Source of the DNA: Ruminococcaceae bacterium UBA6353
Lineage (GTDB): Bacteria; Bacillota; Clostridia; Oscillospirales; Acutalibacteraceae
DNA length: 64,000 nt
Assembly: GCA_002437905.1 (NCBI GenBank)
Contig: DJRT01000014.1
Location: 2,733 to 66,732, forward strand
Direction: 5' to 3'
Below, piece by piece: positions 49,131 through 56,957 of the stretch. The notes under the pieces were generated by a model, which saw only the letters and a list, made by a program, of their open reading frames with translations, was not told the origin of the DNA and made no database searches. Each line of letters begins with the position of its first letter. Position 1 is the stretch's first letter. Both the position numbers and the translations under genes were made by a program.

Positions 49131-49170
49131 CGCCGCCCGGAACGAGAACCGTTCCGGGCGGCGGCGTATT
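49131..49170. terminator. Terminator between yfcE and fucO
   Basis: 14 bp stem (49131-49144 and 49150-49163, loop AGAAC), then GCGTATTTATT. Confidence 0.75.
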
Positions 49171-49208
49171 TATTGGGTATGCAGCGGATTGCCTTGTTTG
49201 CAGAGGGA

Positions 49209-50354
49209 TCACATCAGGCTGCGGTACAGCGCCTCGATATCCTCCACGCTGGTGTCACGCGGGTTGCCCGGGCGGCAGGCGTCGGCGTAGGCATCCTTGG
49301 CCAGCTGCGGCAGATCCTCTTCCTTGACCACGCCCTTGAGGCTGGTCACGATGCCGACATCCTCCGCCAGCTTCTGCACGGCGGCCACGGCAGCCGCACG
49401 GTACTCCGCCTGCGACATGGCGTCGACCCCCTCCACGCCCATGGCGCGGGCAATCTCGCGGTACTTTTCGCCGGTATAGTCGGCATTGTAGGCCATCACG
49501 GTGGGCAGCAGGGTGGCGCAGGCCTTGCCGTGCGGCATATCATAATAGGCGGACAGGGTGTGCGCCATGGAGTGGTCAACGCCCAGGCCGACATTGGAGA
49601 AGCCCATGCCGGCGATATACTGGCCCAGTGCCATGCCCTCGCGGCCGACCGGCTCACCCTTTACGGCGCTGCGCAGGCTGCGGGAGATCACCTCAATGGC
49701 CTTCAGGTGGAACATATCCGACAGCTCCCACGCGCCCTTGGTGATGTATCCCTCGATGGCGTGGGTCAGGGCGTCCATGCCGGTGGCAGCCGTCAGGCCG
49801 GCGGGCATGGAGGACATCATATCGGGATCCACAACGGCAACCACCGGGATATCGTGGGCATCCACGCAGACGAATTTGCGCTTCTTCTCCACATCGGTGA
49901 TCACATAGTTGATGGTTACCTCAGCGGCAGTGCCGGCGGTGGTGGGCACCGCGATGATCGGTACGCAGGGCTTCTTGGTCGGGGCAACGCCCTCCAGCGA
50001 CCGCACATCGGCAAATTCCGGATTGGCGACGATGATGCCGATGGCTTTGGCGGTATCCATGGAGGAGCCGCCGCCGATGGCAATGATGCCGTCCGCACCG
50101 CTCTGCTTGAAGGCCTCTACGCCGTGCTGCACATTCTCGATGGTGGGGTTGGCTTTGATATCCGAATAGACGGTGTACGGGATGCCGGCCGCATCCAGCA
50201 GGGCGGTCACCTTGGTGGTCACGCCGAATTTGATCAGATCGGGATCGGATGCGACAAAGACCTTTTTGAAGCCGCGGCCGCGGATCTCATCGGGGATTGC
50301 CTGGATTGCGCCTGCGCCATGATAGGATGTTTCGTTGAGCATGAACTTTTGCAT
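49209..50354 (-). CDS. fucO: Lactaldehyde reductase (iron-containing group III alcohol dehydrogenase)
   Basis: 381 residues, like E. coli FucO (382) almost throughout: FMLNETSYHGAGAI, IAIGGGSSMDTAKAIGII, NPEFADVRSLEGVAPTKKP, VPTTAGTAAEVTINYVITD, KRKFVCVDAHDIP, ATGMDALTHAIEGYIT, and GQYIAGMGFSNVGLG-VDHSMAH with YDMPHGKACATLLP. The Fe2+ ligands (one Asp and three His) are present. Reduces L-lactaldehyde, the product of rhamnulose- or fuculose-1-phosphate cleavage, to 1,2-propanediol. This fits the rhamnosidase genes in the window. GGAGG before the ATG. Confidence 0.93.
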   Translation of the reverse strand: MQKFMLNETSYHGAGAIQAIPDEIRGRGFKKVFVASDPDLIKFGVTTKVTALLDAAGIPYTVYSDIKANPTIENVQHGVEAFKQSGADGIIAIGGGSSMDTAKAIGIIVANPEFADVRSLEGVAPTKKPCVPIIAVPTTAGTAAEVTINYVITDVEKKRKFVCVDAHDIPVVAVVDPDMMSSMPAGLTAATGMDALTHAIEGYITKGAWELSDMFHLKAIEVISRSLRSAVKGEPVGREGMALGQYIAGMGFSNVGLGVDHSMAHTLSAYYDMPHGKACATLLPTVMAYNADYTGEKYREIARAMGVEGVDAMSQAEYRAAAVAAVQKLAEDVGIVTSLKGVVKEEDLPQLAKDAYADACRPGNPRDTSVEDIEALYRSLM

Positions 50355-50422
50355 ACCGTTTTACCTCCGTGTACGATAATATTTGAAACAGCTGAAAAGA
50401 GCTGCTCCGGACAAATAAAAAC

Positions 50423-50848
50423 TTACAGGAAGAACGCCCTGAACTGCGTATGGCAGCGTGAACAGGTCACGGTGCGCCGTCCGCGGCGAATGGGTAGGCG
50501 CAGCCACGCGCTGCAGCCGGGGCAGCGGCGGTAGCGGAAGCGGCCGATATCCCGCAGGCGGATGCGCTGCCGGTGCAGCCAGCCACGCAGGCCGCTGCGG
50601 CCATACAGGCGGATAAAGCGCTCATTCTCCGCCGCCCGGCGGGTAAGATCCCGTGAAAGGAAGCGGTACAGGGTATACGCCAGCACCAGCACCGACAGCA
50701 GATACAGCACCTGCGCCGGCCGGCCGCGCAGAAACAGCCCAACCAGCCACAGCAGCAGATACAGCGCCAGCAGAAACCGGTTAAGCGTATCTGTCCCATA
50801 GCGTCCGGCCATAAACCGGGCGATGGTATTGCGCAGCCGATACAGCAT
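50423..50848 (-). CDS. Two-span membrane protein with C-terminal zinc ribbon (141 aa)
   Basis: From ATG 50848 with AAAGGAAG upstream. N-terminal helix (LYRLRNTIARFMAGRYG) then two spans (FLLALYLLLWLVGLFLRG and VLYLLSVLVLAYTLYRF), a basic linker, and a rubredoxin-like zinc ribbon with CPGCSAWL and VTCSRCHTQF. The family occurs widely in Ruminococcaceae without known function. The longer frame to 51202 crosses glnN and is not real. It reads leftwards towards fucO, 68 bp away. Confidence 0.8.
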   Translation of the reverse strand: MLYRLRNTIARFMAGRYGTDTLNRFLLALYLLLWLVGLFLRGRPAQVLYLLSVLVLAYTLYRFLSRDLTRRAAENERFIRLYGRSGLRGWLHRQRIRLRDIGRFRYRRCPGCSAWLRLPIRRGRRTVTCSRCHTQFRAFFL

Positions 50849-50940
50849 GGGGCACACTTCCTTTCGTCCTTCTGTGTGTCCAGTATACCGCGGCGGCGGG
50901 CGGAATTTGTGAACGAATATCAACAAAACCGTAAACTTTC

Positions 50941-50969
50941 TCTGCCCGGCTGTGCGGCGGCCGGGCAGA
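50941..50969 (-). terminator. Hairpin after glnN
   Basis: 10 bp perfect stem (50941-50950 and 50960-50969) followed on the minus strand by GAAAGTTTACGGTTTTG; a moderate terminator. Confidence 0.5.
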
Positions 50970-50987
50970 GCCGTTTTGGGGGCTGCT

Positions 50988-53084
50988 TTACTGCACAGAG
51001 AACAGAATATCGCCATAGCTGGGGAAGGGCCAGCGGTCCTTGGCCACCAGAACCTCCAGCCCGTCGGCGGCAGCGCGCAGAGCCTCCATCGCCGGCACCA
51101 CGGTATCGCGGTAGTAGTTGGCCAGCGCCTGCCCGTCTGTGTGGGGCTTTTCGGCCTCGGCCAGGCAGTTGCGCAGTGCCTGCAGGGCATGGCACAGCTC
51201 ACCGGTCAGGGCGTTGATGCGGGTCAGCAGCGTCTGCTCCGCCGTGCAGTCCATATCCGGGATGGCGGCCTTTTTGGCGGTGATCGTCTCGGCCAGCTCC
51301 CGGCCGTAGCGGAACACGGCCGGCACGATATCCTTCTGCGTCATGCTGACCATGGTGTGCGCCTCAATATGCAGCACCTTGGCGTAATTCTCCAGGTGGA
51401 TCTCGTAGCGGGAACGCATCTCCGCCTCGGTGTACACACCGTATTTGGTGAAGGTGTCAATGTTCTTCTGTGCGATATAGCAGGGCAGGCAGTCCGGTGT
51501 GGTGGGCATGTTCAGCAGCCCGCGGCGGGCGGCCTCCTGCAGCCACGCCTCATCGTAGCCGTTGCCATTGAAGATGATGCGCTTGTGCGCCTTGATTACC
51601 CGGCGGATCAGCACATTCAGGGCGGCGGTCAGATCGTCCGCCTTTTCCAGCTCGGTGGCAAAGCCGTCCAGCACCTTGGCCACGGCGGTGTTCAGCACCA
51701 CATTGGGGCCGGAGACCGATTTGGAGGAGCCAAGCATACGGAATTCGAACTTATTGCCGGTGAAGGCAAAGGGGGAGGTGCGGTTGCGGTCGGTCGTATC
51801 CTTGGGGAAGCGGGGCAGCGTGTGCACACCGATCTTCATCTGCACCTTTTCCTTGGCATCGTAGGCGGTGCCGTTTTCAATGGCCTCCAGCACGGCCGTC
51901 AGCTCATCGCCGAGGAAGATGGAAACCACCGCCGGCGGCGCCTCCAGCGCGCCCAGCCGGTGGTCATTGCCCGCCCCGGCCACCGAAACCCGCAGCATAT
52001 CCTGGTATTCGTCCACCGCCTGGATCACGGCGCACAGGAACAGCAGGAACTGCGCGTTCTCATGCGGGGTCTCGCCCGGCTCCAGCAGGTTGATGCCGGT
52101 ATCGGTGGAAAGAGACCAGTTATTGTGCTTGCCGCTGCCGTTGACGCCGGCAAAGGGCTTTTCGTGCAGCAGGCACACCATGCCGTGGCGGGCAGCGACC
52201 TTTTTCATCAGCTCCATGGTCAGCTGGTTGTGGTCGGCAGCAATATTGGTGGTGGTGAAGAAGGGCGCCATTTCGTGCTGGGCGGGGGCTGCCTCGTTGT
52301 GCTCGGTCTTGGAGAGGATGCCCAGCTTCCACAGCTCGTCATCCAGATCCTGCATAAAGGCCAGCACGCGCGGCTTGATCGCGCCGAAATAGTGGTCGTC
52401 CAGCTCCTGTCCCTTGGAGGGACGGGCACCAAACAGCGTGCGGCCGGTATTGATGAGATCCTTGCGCCTGTCGTAGACGGCCTTGTCAATCAGGAAATAC
52501 TCCTGCTCCGGCCCCACGGTGGTGCGCACCATGCCCACGCCCGTATTGCCAAACAGCCGCAGCACCCGCAGCGCCTGCTTATTGATGGCTTCCATGGAGC
52601 GCAGCAGGGGTGTTTTTTTGTCCAGCGCCTCGCCGCCGTAGGAGCAGAAGGCGGTGGGGATGCACAGGGTATTGTCCTTGATGAACGCATAGGAGGTTGG
52701 GTCCCAGGCGGTGTAGCCCCGCGCCTCAAAGGTGGCGCGCAGACCGCCGGAGGGGAAGGAGCTGGCGTCCGGCTCACCTTTGACCAGCTCTTTGCCGGAA
52801 AACTCCATGATCACACGCCCCTCGCCGGCAGGGGAGAGGAAGCTGTCATGCTTTTCCGCCGTGATGCCGGTCATGGGCTGGAACCAGTGGGTGTAGTGGG
52901 TGGCGCCCTTTTCGATCGCCCAGTCTTTCATAGCATTGGCGACCACAGCGGCTACGCCGGGGTCCAGGTGGCGGCCGTTCTGCATGGTGCGCCGCAGCGC
53001 CCGATAGGTCTCCTGCGGCAGGCGGTCACGCATGACCTGGTCATTGAATACCATGCTGCCGAACAGCGCGGGAACATTTTTCAT
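50988..53084 (-). CDS. glnN: Glutamine synthetase type III
   Basis: 698 residues, the GSIII size (GSI is about 470). Joins ammonia to glutamate using ATP; the main nitrogen-assimilation enzyme in many gut anaerobes. Seen: FGSMVFND, HYTHWFQPMTGITAEKHD, DASSFPSGGLRATFEARGYTAWD (GSIII-specific), GPEQEYFLID, EHNEAAPAQHEMAPFF, LLHEKPFAGVNGSGKHNNWS, RFPKDTTDRNRTSPFAFTGNKFEFR, and the GSIII C-terminal helical region. AAAGGAG before the ATG; promoter at 53131-53160. Confidence 0.97.
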   Translation of the reverse strand: MKNVPALFGSMVFNDQVMRDRLPQETYRALRRTMQNGRHLDPGVAAVVANAMKDWAIEKGATHYTHWFQPMTGITAEKHDSFLSPAGEGRVIMEFSGKELVKGEPDASSFPSGGLRATFEARGYTAWDPTSYAFIKDNTLCIPTAFCSYGGEALDKKTPLLRSMEAINKQALRVLRLFGNTGVGMVRTTVGPEQEYFLIDKAVYDRRKDLINTGRTLFGARPSKGQELDDHYFGAIKPRVLAFMQDLDDELWKLGILSKTEHNEAAPAQHEMAPFFTTTNIAADHNQLTMELMKKVAARHGMVCLLHEKPFAGVNGSGKHNNWSLSTDTGINLLEPGETPHENAQFLLFLCAVIQAVDEYQDMLRVSVAGAGNDHRLGALEAPPAVVSIFLGDELTAVLEAIENGTAYDAKEKVQMKIGVHTLPRFPKDTTDRNRTSPFAFTGNKFEFRMLGSSKSVSGPNVVLNTAVAKVLDGFATELEKADDLTAALNVLIRRVIKAHKRIIFNGNGYDEAWLQEAARRGLLNMPTTPDCLPCYIAQKNIDTFTKYGVYTEAEMRSRYEIHLENYAKVLHIEAHTMVSMTQKDIVPAVFRYGRELAETITAKKAAIPDMDCTAEQTLLTRINALTGELCHALQALRNCLAEAEKPHTDGQALANYYRDTVVPAMEALRAAADGLEVLVAKDRWPFPSYGDILFSVQ

Positions 53085-53130
53085 GGCAGTGTCTCCTTTG
53101 GCGGAAAGATCCGGATAATTCAGTGCTTCC

Positions 53131-53160
53131 AGTATACCGCGCCGGCCGGGCTTTTGTCAA
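53131..53160 (-). promoter_or_regulatory. Promoter of glnN
   Basis: Minus strand TTGACA (53160-53155), 18 bp spacer, TATACT (53136-53131). Confidence 0.7.
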
Positions 53161-53327
53161 TACACCGCCGGTTGCGGAATTATCAGAACCGCCGGTTGCG
53201 GCGCTTGGCGCCGCCGGGGGCGTTTTTGGCTTTTTGTACCGTCCCTTACGCATTTGCCGGCAGAGGCTTGCGCTTTTTCGCGCCGGTGTGCTATGCTACG
53301 AAAAAATGCATCCGGAGGCTTGAAAGT

Positions 53328-54836
53328 ATGGAGAAAAATCGCGTGGTGAACCTGGTCAATTTTGTGCGCGGCTGTGAGCCGCGCCCGGAGGCGGCCGGGC
53401 TGGACCTGTATCTGCCGGTGGTCAACCAGCTGGCGGTGGATAAGCAATATGGTCTGCCGCACACCTTCCTGCTGCAGTATGATGCGATGCTGCGGGAGGA
53501 TTTCCGCACCCTGTTCCAGGAGGAAAATGCCCGGCCGGACTGCGAGGTGGGGGTATGGCTGGAGCTCTGCCGGCCGCTGACGGAAAAAGTGGGTATTCCG
53601 TGGCGCGGGCGGCCGGGGTACGATTGGGACTGGTATGTCGACCCCGGCTTTCTGATGGCCTATACACCGGCGCAGCGGGAACAGCTGATTGATGAGATCT
53701 TCGGCAAATTCCGGGAGCTGTTCGGCAGCTATCCCCCTGTGGCCGGCTGCTGGCTGCTGGATGCCCATTCTATGCAGTATATGCAGCAGCGCTATGGCGT
53801 CAAGGGCTTCTGCTGCTGCCGGGAGCAGTACGCGGTGGATGCATATACCCTCTGGGGCGGGTATTACAGCGGCGGCTACTACCCCGCCAGGCGCAATGGG
53901 CTGTGCCCTGCGCAGACACCGGCGGAGCAGATTGATGCCCCGGTTTTCCGGATGCTGGGCATTGATCCGCTGTATGGATACGATGAGAAAAAATATCCTC
54001 ATCCTCCGGTGGGATGCTGCACGCTGGAGCCGGTGTGGACCTTCGAGGAGCCGGTGGTGGATTGGTACCTGCGGGAGTGTTTTGATAACCCCTGTGTTGG
54101 CTTTGCGCAGCTGACCACCGGGCAGGAAAACAGCTTCGGCTGGCCGATGATGGCACAGGGATATCGCCTGCAGGCCGAGCGGCTGGCAGAGGCGGTGCAG
54201 GCGGGAAGGCTGCTGGTGGAGCACCTGGGCCGGACGGCCGAGCGCTTTCGGCAGGCGTTTGCCACAACCCCGGCTTCGGCGCTGATGGCACGCACAGACT
54301 GGGCAGGCAACGGAAACCAATCCTACTGGTACAGCAGCCGGAACTACCGGGCCAATGTGTTTCTGGAGGGGGAGCAGCTGTTTTTCCGCGATATTTTCCT
54401 GTTTGACGATCGCTATGAGGAACGCTATCTGACCGAGCCGTGTCATGAGTGGAGCGCCACCTATGACAACCTCCCGCTGGTGGATAACCGCCTTTGGTCG
54501 GCGGACGGACAGGAATGCCGTCTGCGTTTTTGCCGGCCGGTTGCAGCAGTTGAGCCGCAGGCGCAGGGGGAGGCGCTGTGTCTGCAGCTGCGCTTTGCCG
54601 ATGGGAGGAGCGGCAGCCTGCGGCTGACGCCGGAACAGATCCTGCTGCAGGACTGCGGTGAGCTGCAGTTTACCGTCGGCACCCCGCAGGCGGAGATCGC
54701 CGCCGGAGAGGAGGGTCTCTCCTACCGGTATCGCGGGCAGGCGTACCGGCTGCTGCTGCCGCAGGCGGTCATCCGGGGGGAGGCGGCCGGCTGGCATCTG
54801 TCGCAGGTAACCGCGCTGCTCCCCACCCGTGGGTGA
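53328..54836 (+). CDS. Protein of unknown function (502 aa), possible TIM-barrel carbohydrate-active protein
   Basis: ATG 53328 with CGGAGG upstream; the frame is open much farther upstream only as a shadow of glnN. No signal peptide. Features: LQYDAMLREDFRTLFQEE, DCEVGVWLELCRPLTEKVGIPWRGRPGYDWDWY, ELFGSYPPVAGCWLLDAHSM, AVDAYTLWGGYYSGGYYPARRNGLCPAQT and ENSFGWPMMAQGY, which alternate like a (beta/alpha) barrel with a polysaccharide-deacetylase-like look. A C-terminal beta domain follows (about 380-502). I have a weak memory of DUF3863-like proteins with this wording, but cannot confirm. Sits between glnN and the NifU-like operon. Confidence 0.7.
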   Translation: MEKNRVVNLVNFVRGCEPRPEAAGLDLYLPVVNQLAVDKQYGLPHTFLLQYDAMLREDFRTLFQEENARPDCEVGVWLELCRPLTEKVGIPWRGRPGYDWDWYVDPGFLMAYTPAQREQLIDEIFGKFRELFGSYPPVAGCWLLDAHSMQYMQQRYGVKGFCCCREQYAVDAYTLWGGYYSGGYYPARRNGLCPAQTPAEQIDAPVFRMLGIDPLYGYDEKKYPHPPVGCCTLEPVWTFEEPVVDWYLRECFDNPCVGFAQLTTGQENSFGWPMMAQGYRLQAERLAEAVQAGRLLVEHLGRTAERFRQAFATTPASALMARTDWAGNGNQSYWYSSRNYRANVFLEGEQLFFRDIFLFDDRYEERYLTEPCHEWSATYDNLPLVDNRLWSADGQECRLRFCRPVAAVEPQAQGEALCLQLRFADGRSGSLRLTPEQILLQDCGELQFTVGTPQAEIAAGEEGLSYRYRGQAYRLLLPQAVIRGEAAGWHLSQVTALLPTRG

Positions 54837-54854
54837 GTTTCCGGGACAGAAGCG

Positions 54855-54893
54855 GGCCCGTCGCTGCACAGTATGCAGCGGCGGGTCTTTGGT
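54855..54893 (+). terminator. Terminator after the 502-residue gene
   Basis: 14 bp stem with G-T pairs (54855-54868 and 54874-54887), then TTTGGTTTGG. Confidence 0.6.
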
Positions 54894-54993
54894 TTGGCAC
54901 GGTTTGTCCCGTTTTGTGGAAACTGTTGTAAAAGCGTCGGGCGTGCCGGAACAAATTTTTTGCGCTTTTTGCGCATTTCTCCCCGGCCGGGAC

Positions 54994-55022
54994 TTGCAAA
55001 CGCGGCGCAATGCGGGTATAAT
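54994..55022 (+). promoter_or_regulatory. Promoter of the NifU-like/GGGtGRT operon
   Basis: TTGCAA (54994-54999), 17 bp spacer, TATAAT (55017-55022). Confidence 0.75.
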
Positions 55023-55081
55023 AACAAAGTACGGAAATGCGCCGCTTGGCGCGTACAGTAAAAACCGAAAGGAGTACCAAC

Positions 55082-55783
55082 ATGAACTATTCCCGTGAAG
55101 TTGAAAACATGTGTCCTATTGCTAAGGGCCCGCATCACGGTCCGGCTCCGATCCCCGAGGAAGGCAAGTGGGTGATGGCCAAGGAGATCACGGACATCTC
55201 CGCCTATACGCACGGCGTCGGCTGGTGTGCCCCGCAGCAGGGCGCCTGCAAGCTCTCCCTGAATGTCAAGAACGGCATCATTGAGGAGGCGCTGGTGGAG
55301 ACCGTCGGCTGCTCCGGCATGACCCACTCGGCCGCCATGGCCGCCGAGATCCTGCCCGGCAAGACCATCCTGGAGGCGCTGAACACCGACCTGGTGTGTG
55401 ACGCTATCAACACCGCCATGCGTGAGCTGTTCCTGCAGATCGTTTACGGCCGCAGCCAGTCCGCCTTCTCCGATGACGGTCTGGTCATCGGCGCCGGCAT
55501 GGAGGATCTCGGCAAGGGCTTCCGTTCCATGGTGGGTACCATGTATGGCACCAAGGCCAAGGGCGTGCGCTACCTGGAGATGACCGAGGGCTACTGCACC
55601 CGCATGGCACTGGATGAGAATGACGAAGTCATCGGCTACGAGTTTGTGTCCCTCGGCAAGATGACCGACCTGATCAAGGGCGGCATGGAGCCGAATGAGG
55701 CCTATAAGAAGTCGATGGGTCACTATGGCCGCTTCACGGCGGAAGACGGTGCGGTCAAGTATATTGACCCCCGTAAGGAATAA
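55082..55783 (+). CDS. NifU/IscU-like iron-sulfur cluster scaffold-type protein
   Basis: 233 residues from ATG 55082, with AAAGGAG upstream. Seen: MCPIAKGPHHGPAPIP near the N-terminus, GVGWCAPQQGACKLSLNVKNGIIEEALVETVGCSGMTHSAAMAAEIL, with cysteines where scaffold proteins bind clusters, and GRSQSAFSDDGLVIGAGMEDLGKGFRSMVGTMYG. The pair of this gene with the GGGtGRT gene is conserved in Clostridia; its client proteins are not known. Codon use is strongly biased (few rare codons), suggesting high expression. Confidence 0.88.
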   Translation: MNYSREVENMCPIAKGPHHGPAPIPEEGKWVMAKEITDISAYTHGVGWCAPQQGACKLSLNVKNGIIEEALVETVGCSGMTHSAAMAAEILPGKTILEALNTDLVCDAINTAMRELFLQIVYGRSQSAFSDDGLVIGAGMEDLGKGFRSMVGTMYGTKAKGVRYLEMTEGYCTRMALDENDEVIGYEFVSLGKMTDLIKGGMEPNEAYKKSMGHYGRFTAEDGAVKYIDPRKE

Positions 55784-55800
55784 GAAGGAGGCACAGAATA

Positions 55801-56811
55801 ATGGCACAGTTTGAAGGCTACGAGAGACGCGAATCCAAGATCCTGGGCGTCCTGAAGGAATACGGGATTGCCTCCATTGACGAGTGCAAGGCCATCTGTG
55901 AGCAGCACGGCATCGACCCCTACACCATCGTGCAGGAGACCCAGCCGATCTGCTTTGAGAATGCCAAGTGGGCATACACCGTCGGTTCCGCCATCGCGCT
56001 GAAGGCGGCGGAGAAGACCGGCGACAAATCGGCAGCGACCGCGGCGGCCAATATCGGTGTCGGTCTGCAGTCCTTCTGCATCACCGGCTCTGTGGCAGAG
56101 AACCGCAAGGTCGGTCTTGGCCACGGCAACCTGGGCAAGATGCTGCTGTCCGAGGAGACCGAGTGCTTCTGCTTCCTGGCCGGCCATGAGTCCTTTGCTG
56201 CGGCGGAGGGCGCTATCAAGATCGCGCTGAACGCCAACAAGGTGCGTGTGAAGCCCCTGCGCGTGATCCTCAACGGTCTCGGCAAGGACGCGGCCTATAT
56301 CATCAGCCGCATCAACGGCTTCACCTATGTGGAGACCTCGTTTGATCCCTATACCGAGGAGGTTACGGTTGTGGAGACCAAGGCCTTCTCCAACGGCCCC
56401 CGTGCGGCGGTCAAGTGCTATGGCGCGGACAATGTGCCGGAGGGCGTGGCCATCATGCGGCTGGAGAATGTGGGTGTTTCCATCACCGGTAACTCCACCA
56501 ACCCCACCCGCTTCCAGCATCCGGTCGCCGGCACCTACAAGAAGTGGTGCGGCGAGAACGGCAAAAAGTATTTCTCCGTGGCCTCCGGCGGCGGCACCGG
56601 CCGTACACTGCACCCGGATAATATGGGCGCCGGTCCTTCCTCTTACGGCATGACCGATACCATGGGCCGTATGCACTCCGATGCCCAGTTTGCCGGTTCC
56701 TCCTCCGTGCCCGCGCATGTGGAGATGATGGGTCTGATCGGCATGGGCAACAACCCCATGGTCGGTGCGACCGTTGCCTGCGCGGTGGCGGTGGCCGAGG
56801 CGCTGAAGTAA
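55801..56811 (+). CDS. GGGtGRT protein
   Basis: 336 residues; named for the motif seen here as SVASGGGTGRTLHPDNMGAG. Also FCITGSVAENRKVGLGHGNLGKMLL, CFCFLAGHESFAAAEGAIKIALNANKVRVKPLRVILNGLGKDAAYIISRINGFTYV and the end GMGNNPMVGATVACAVAVAEAL. Function not established; the Gly-rich motif suggests nucleotide or phosphate binding. It starts 17 bp after the NifU-like gene, with AGGAGG before the ATG, and shares its high-expression codon use. Ends in a strong terminator. Confidence 0.93.
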   Translation: MAQFEGYERRESKILGVLKEYGIASIDECKAICEQHGIDPYTIVQETQPICFENAKWAYTVGSAIALKAAEKTGDKSAATAAANIGVGLQSFCITGSVAENRKVGLGHGNLGKMLLSEETECFCFLAGHESFAAAEGAIKIALNANKVRVKPLRVILNGLGKDAAYIISRINGFTYVETSFDPYTEEVTVVETKAFSNGPRAAVKCYGADNVPEGVAIMRLENVGVSITGNSTNPTRFQHPVAGTYKKWCGENGKKYFSVASGGGTGRTLHPDNMGAGPSSYGMTDTMGRMHSDAQFAGSSSVPAHVEMMGLIGMGNNPMVGATVACAVAVAEALK

Positions 56812-56834
56812 GCGCGACCATTTCCAAAGCAGCC

Positions 56835-56872
56835 AAAGAGGCTGTCCCGAAAAGGGACAGCCTCTTTTTCTT
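56835..56872 (+). terminator. Terminator after the GGGtGRT gene
   Basis: 14 bp stem (56835-56848 and 56854-56867) followed by TTCTTTC. Confidence 0.85.
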
Positions 56873-56911
56873 TCGGTGTACCGGAGCTGCCGCACCGCCA
56901 GGGAATGAAAG

Positions 56912-56954
56912 AATCCCCCCGGCGTCCGTCCGCAGGACAGACACCGGGGGGATT
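56912..56954 (-). terminator. Terminator after the DUF975-CmpB fusion gene
   Basis: About 20 bp stem with few mismatches (56912-56931 and 56935-56954) directly after the stop at 56958, T-poor but very stable. Confidence 0.6.
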
Positions 56955-56957
56955 TTC

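Noticed and set aside
50952..54836. 1294-codon plus-strand open frame
   Set aside because: Its first 790 codons are antisense to glnN, whose protein is clearly recognised. Only the last 502 codons, after a ribosome site at 53328, are taken as a gene.
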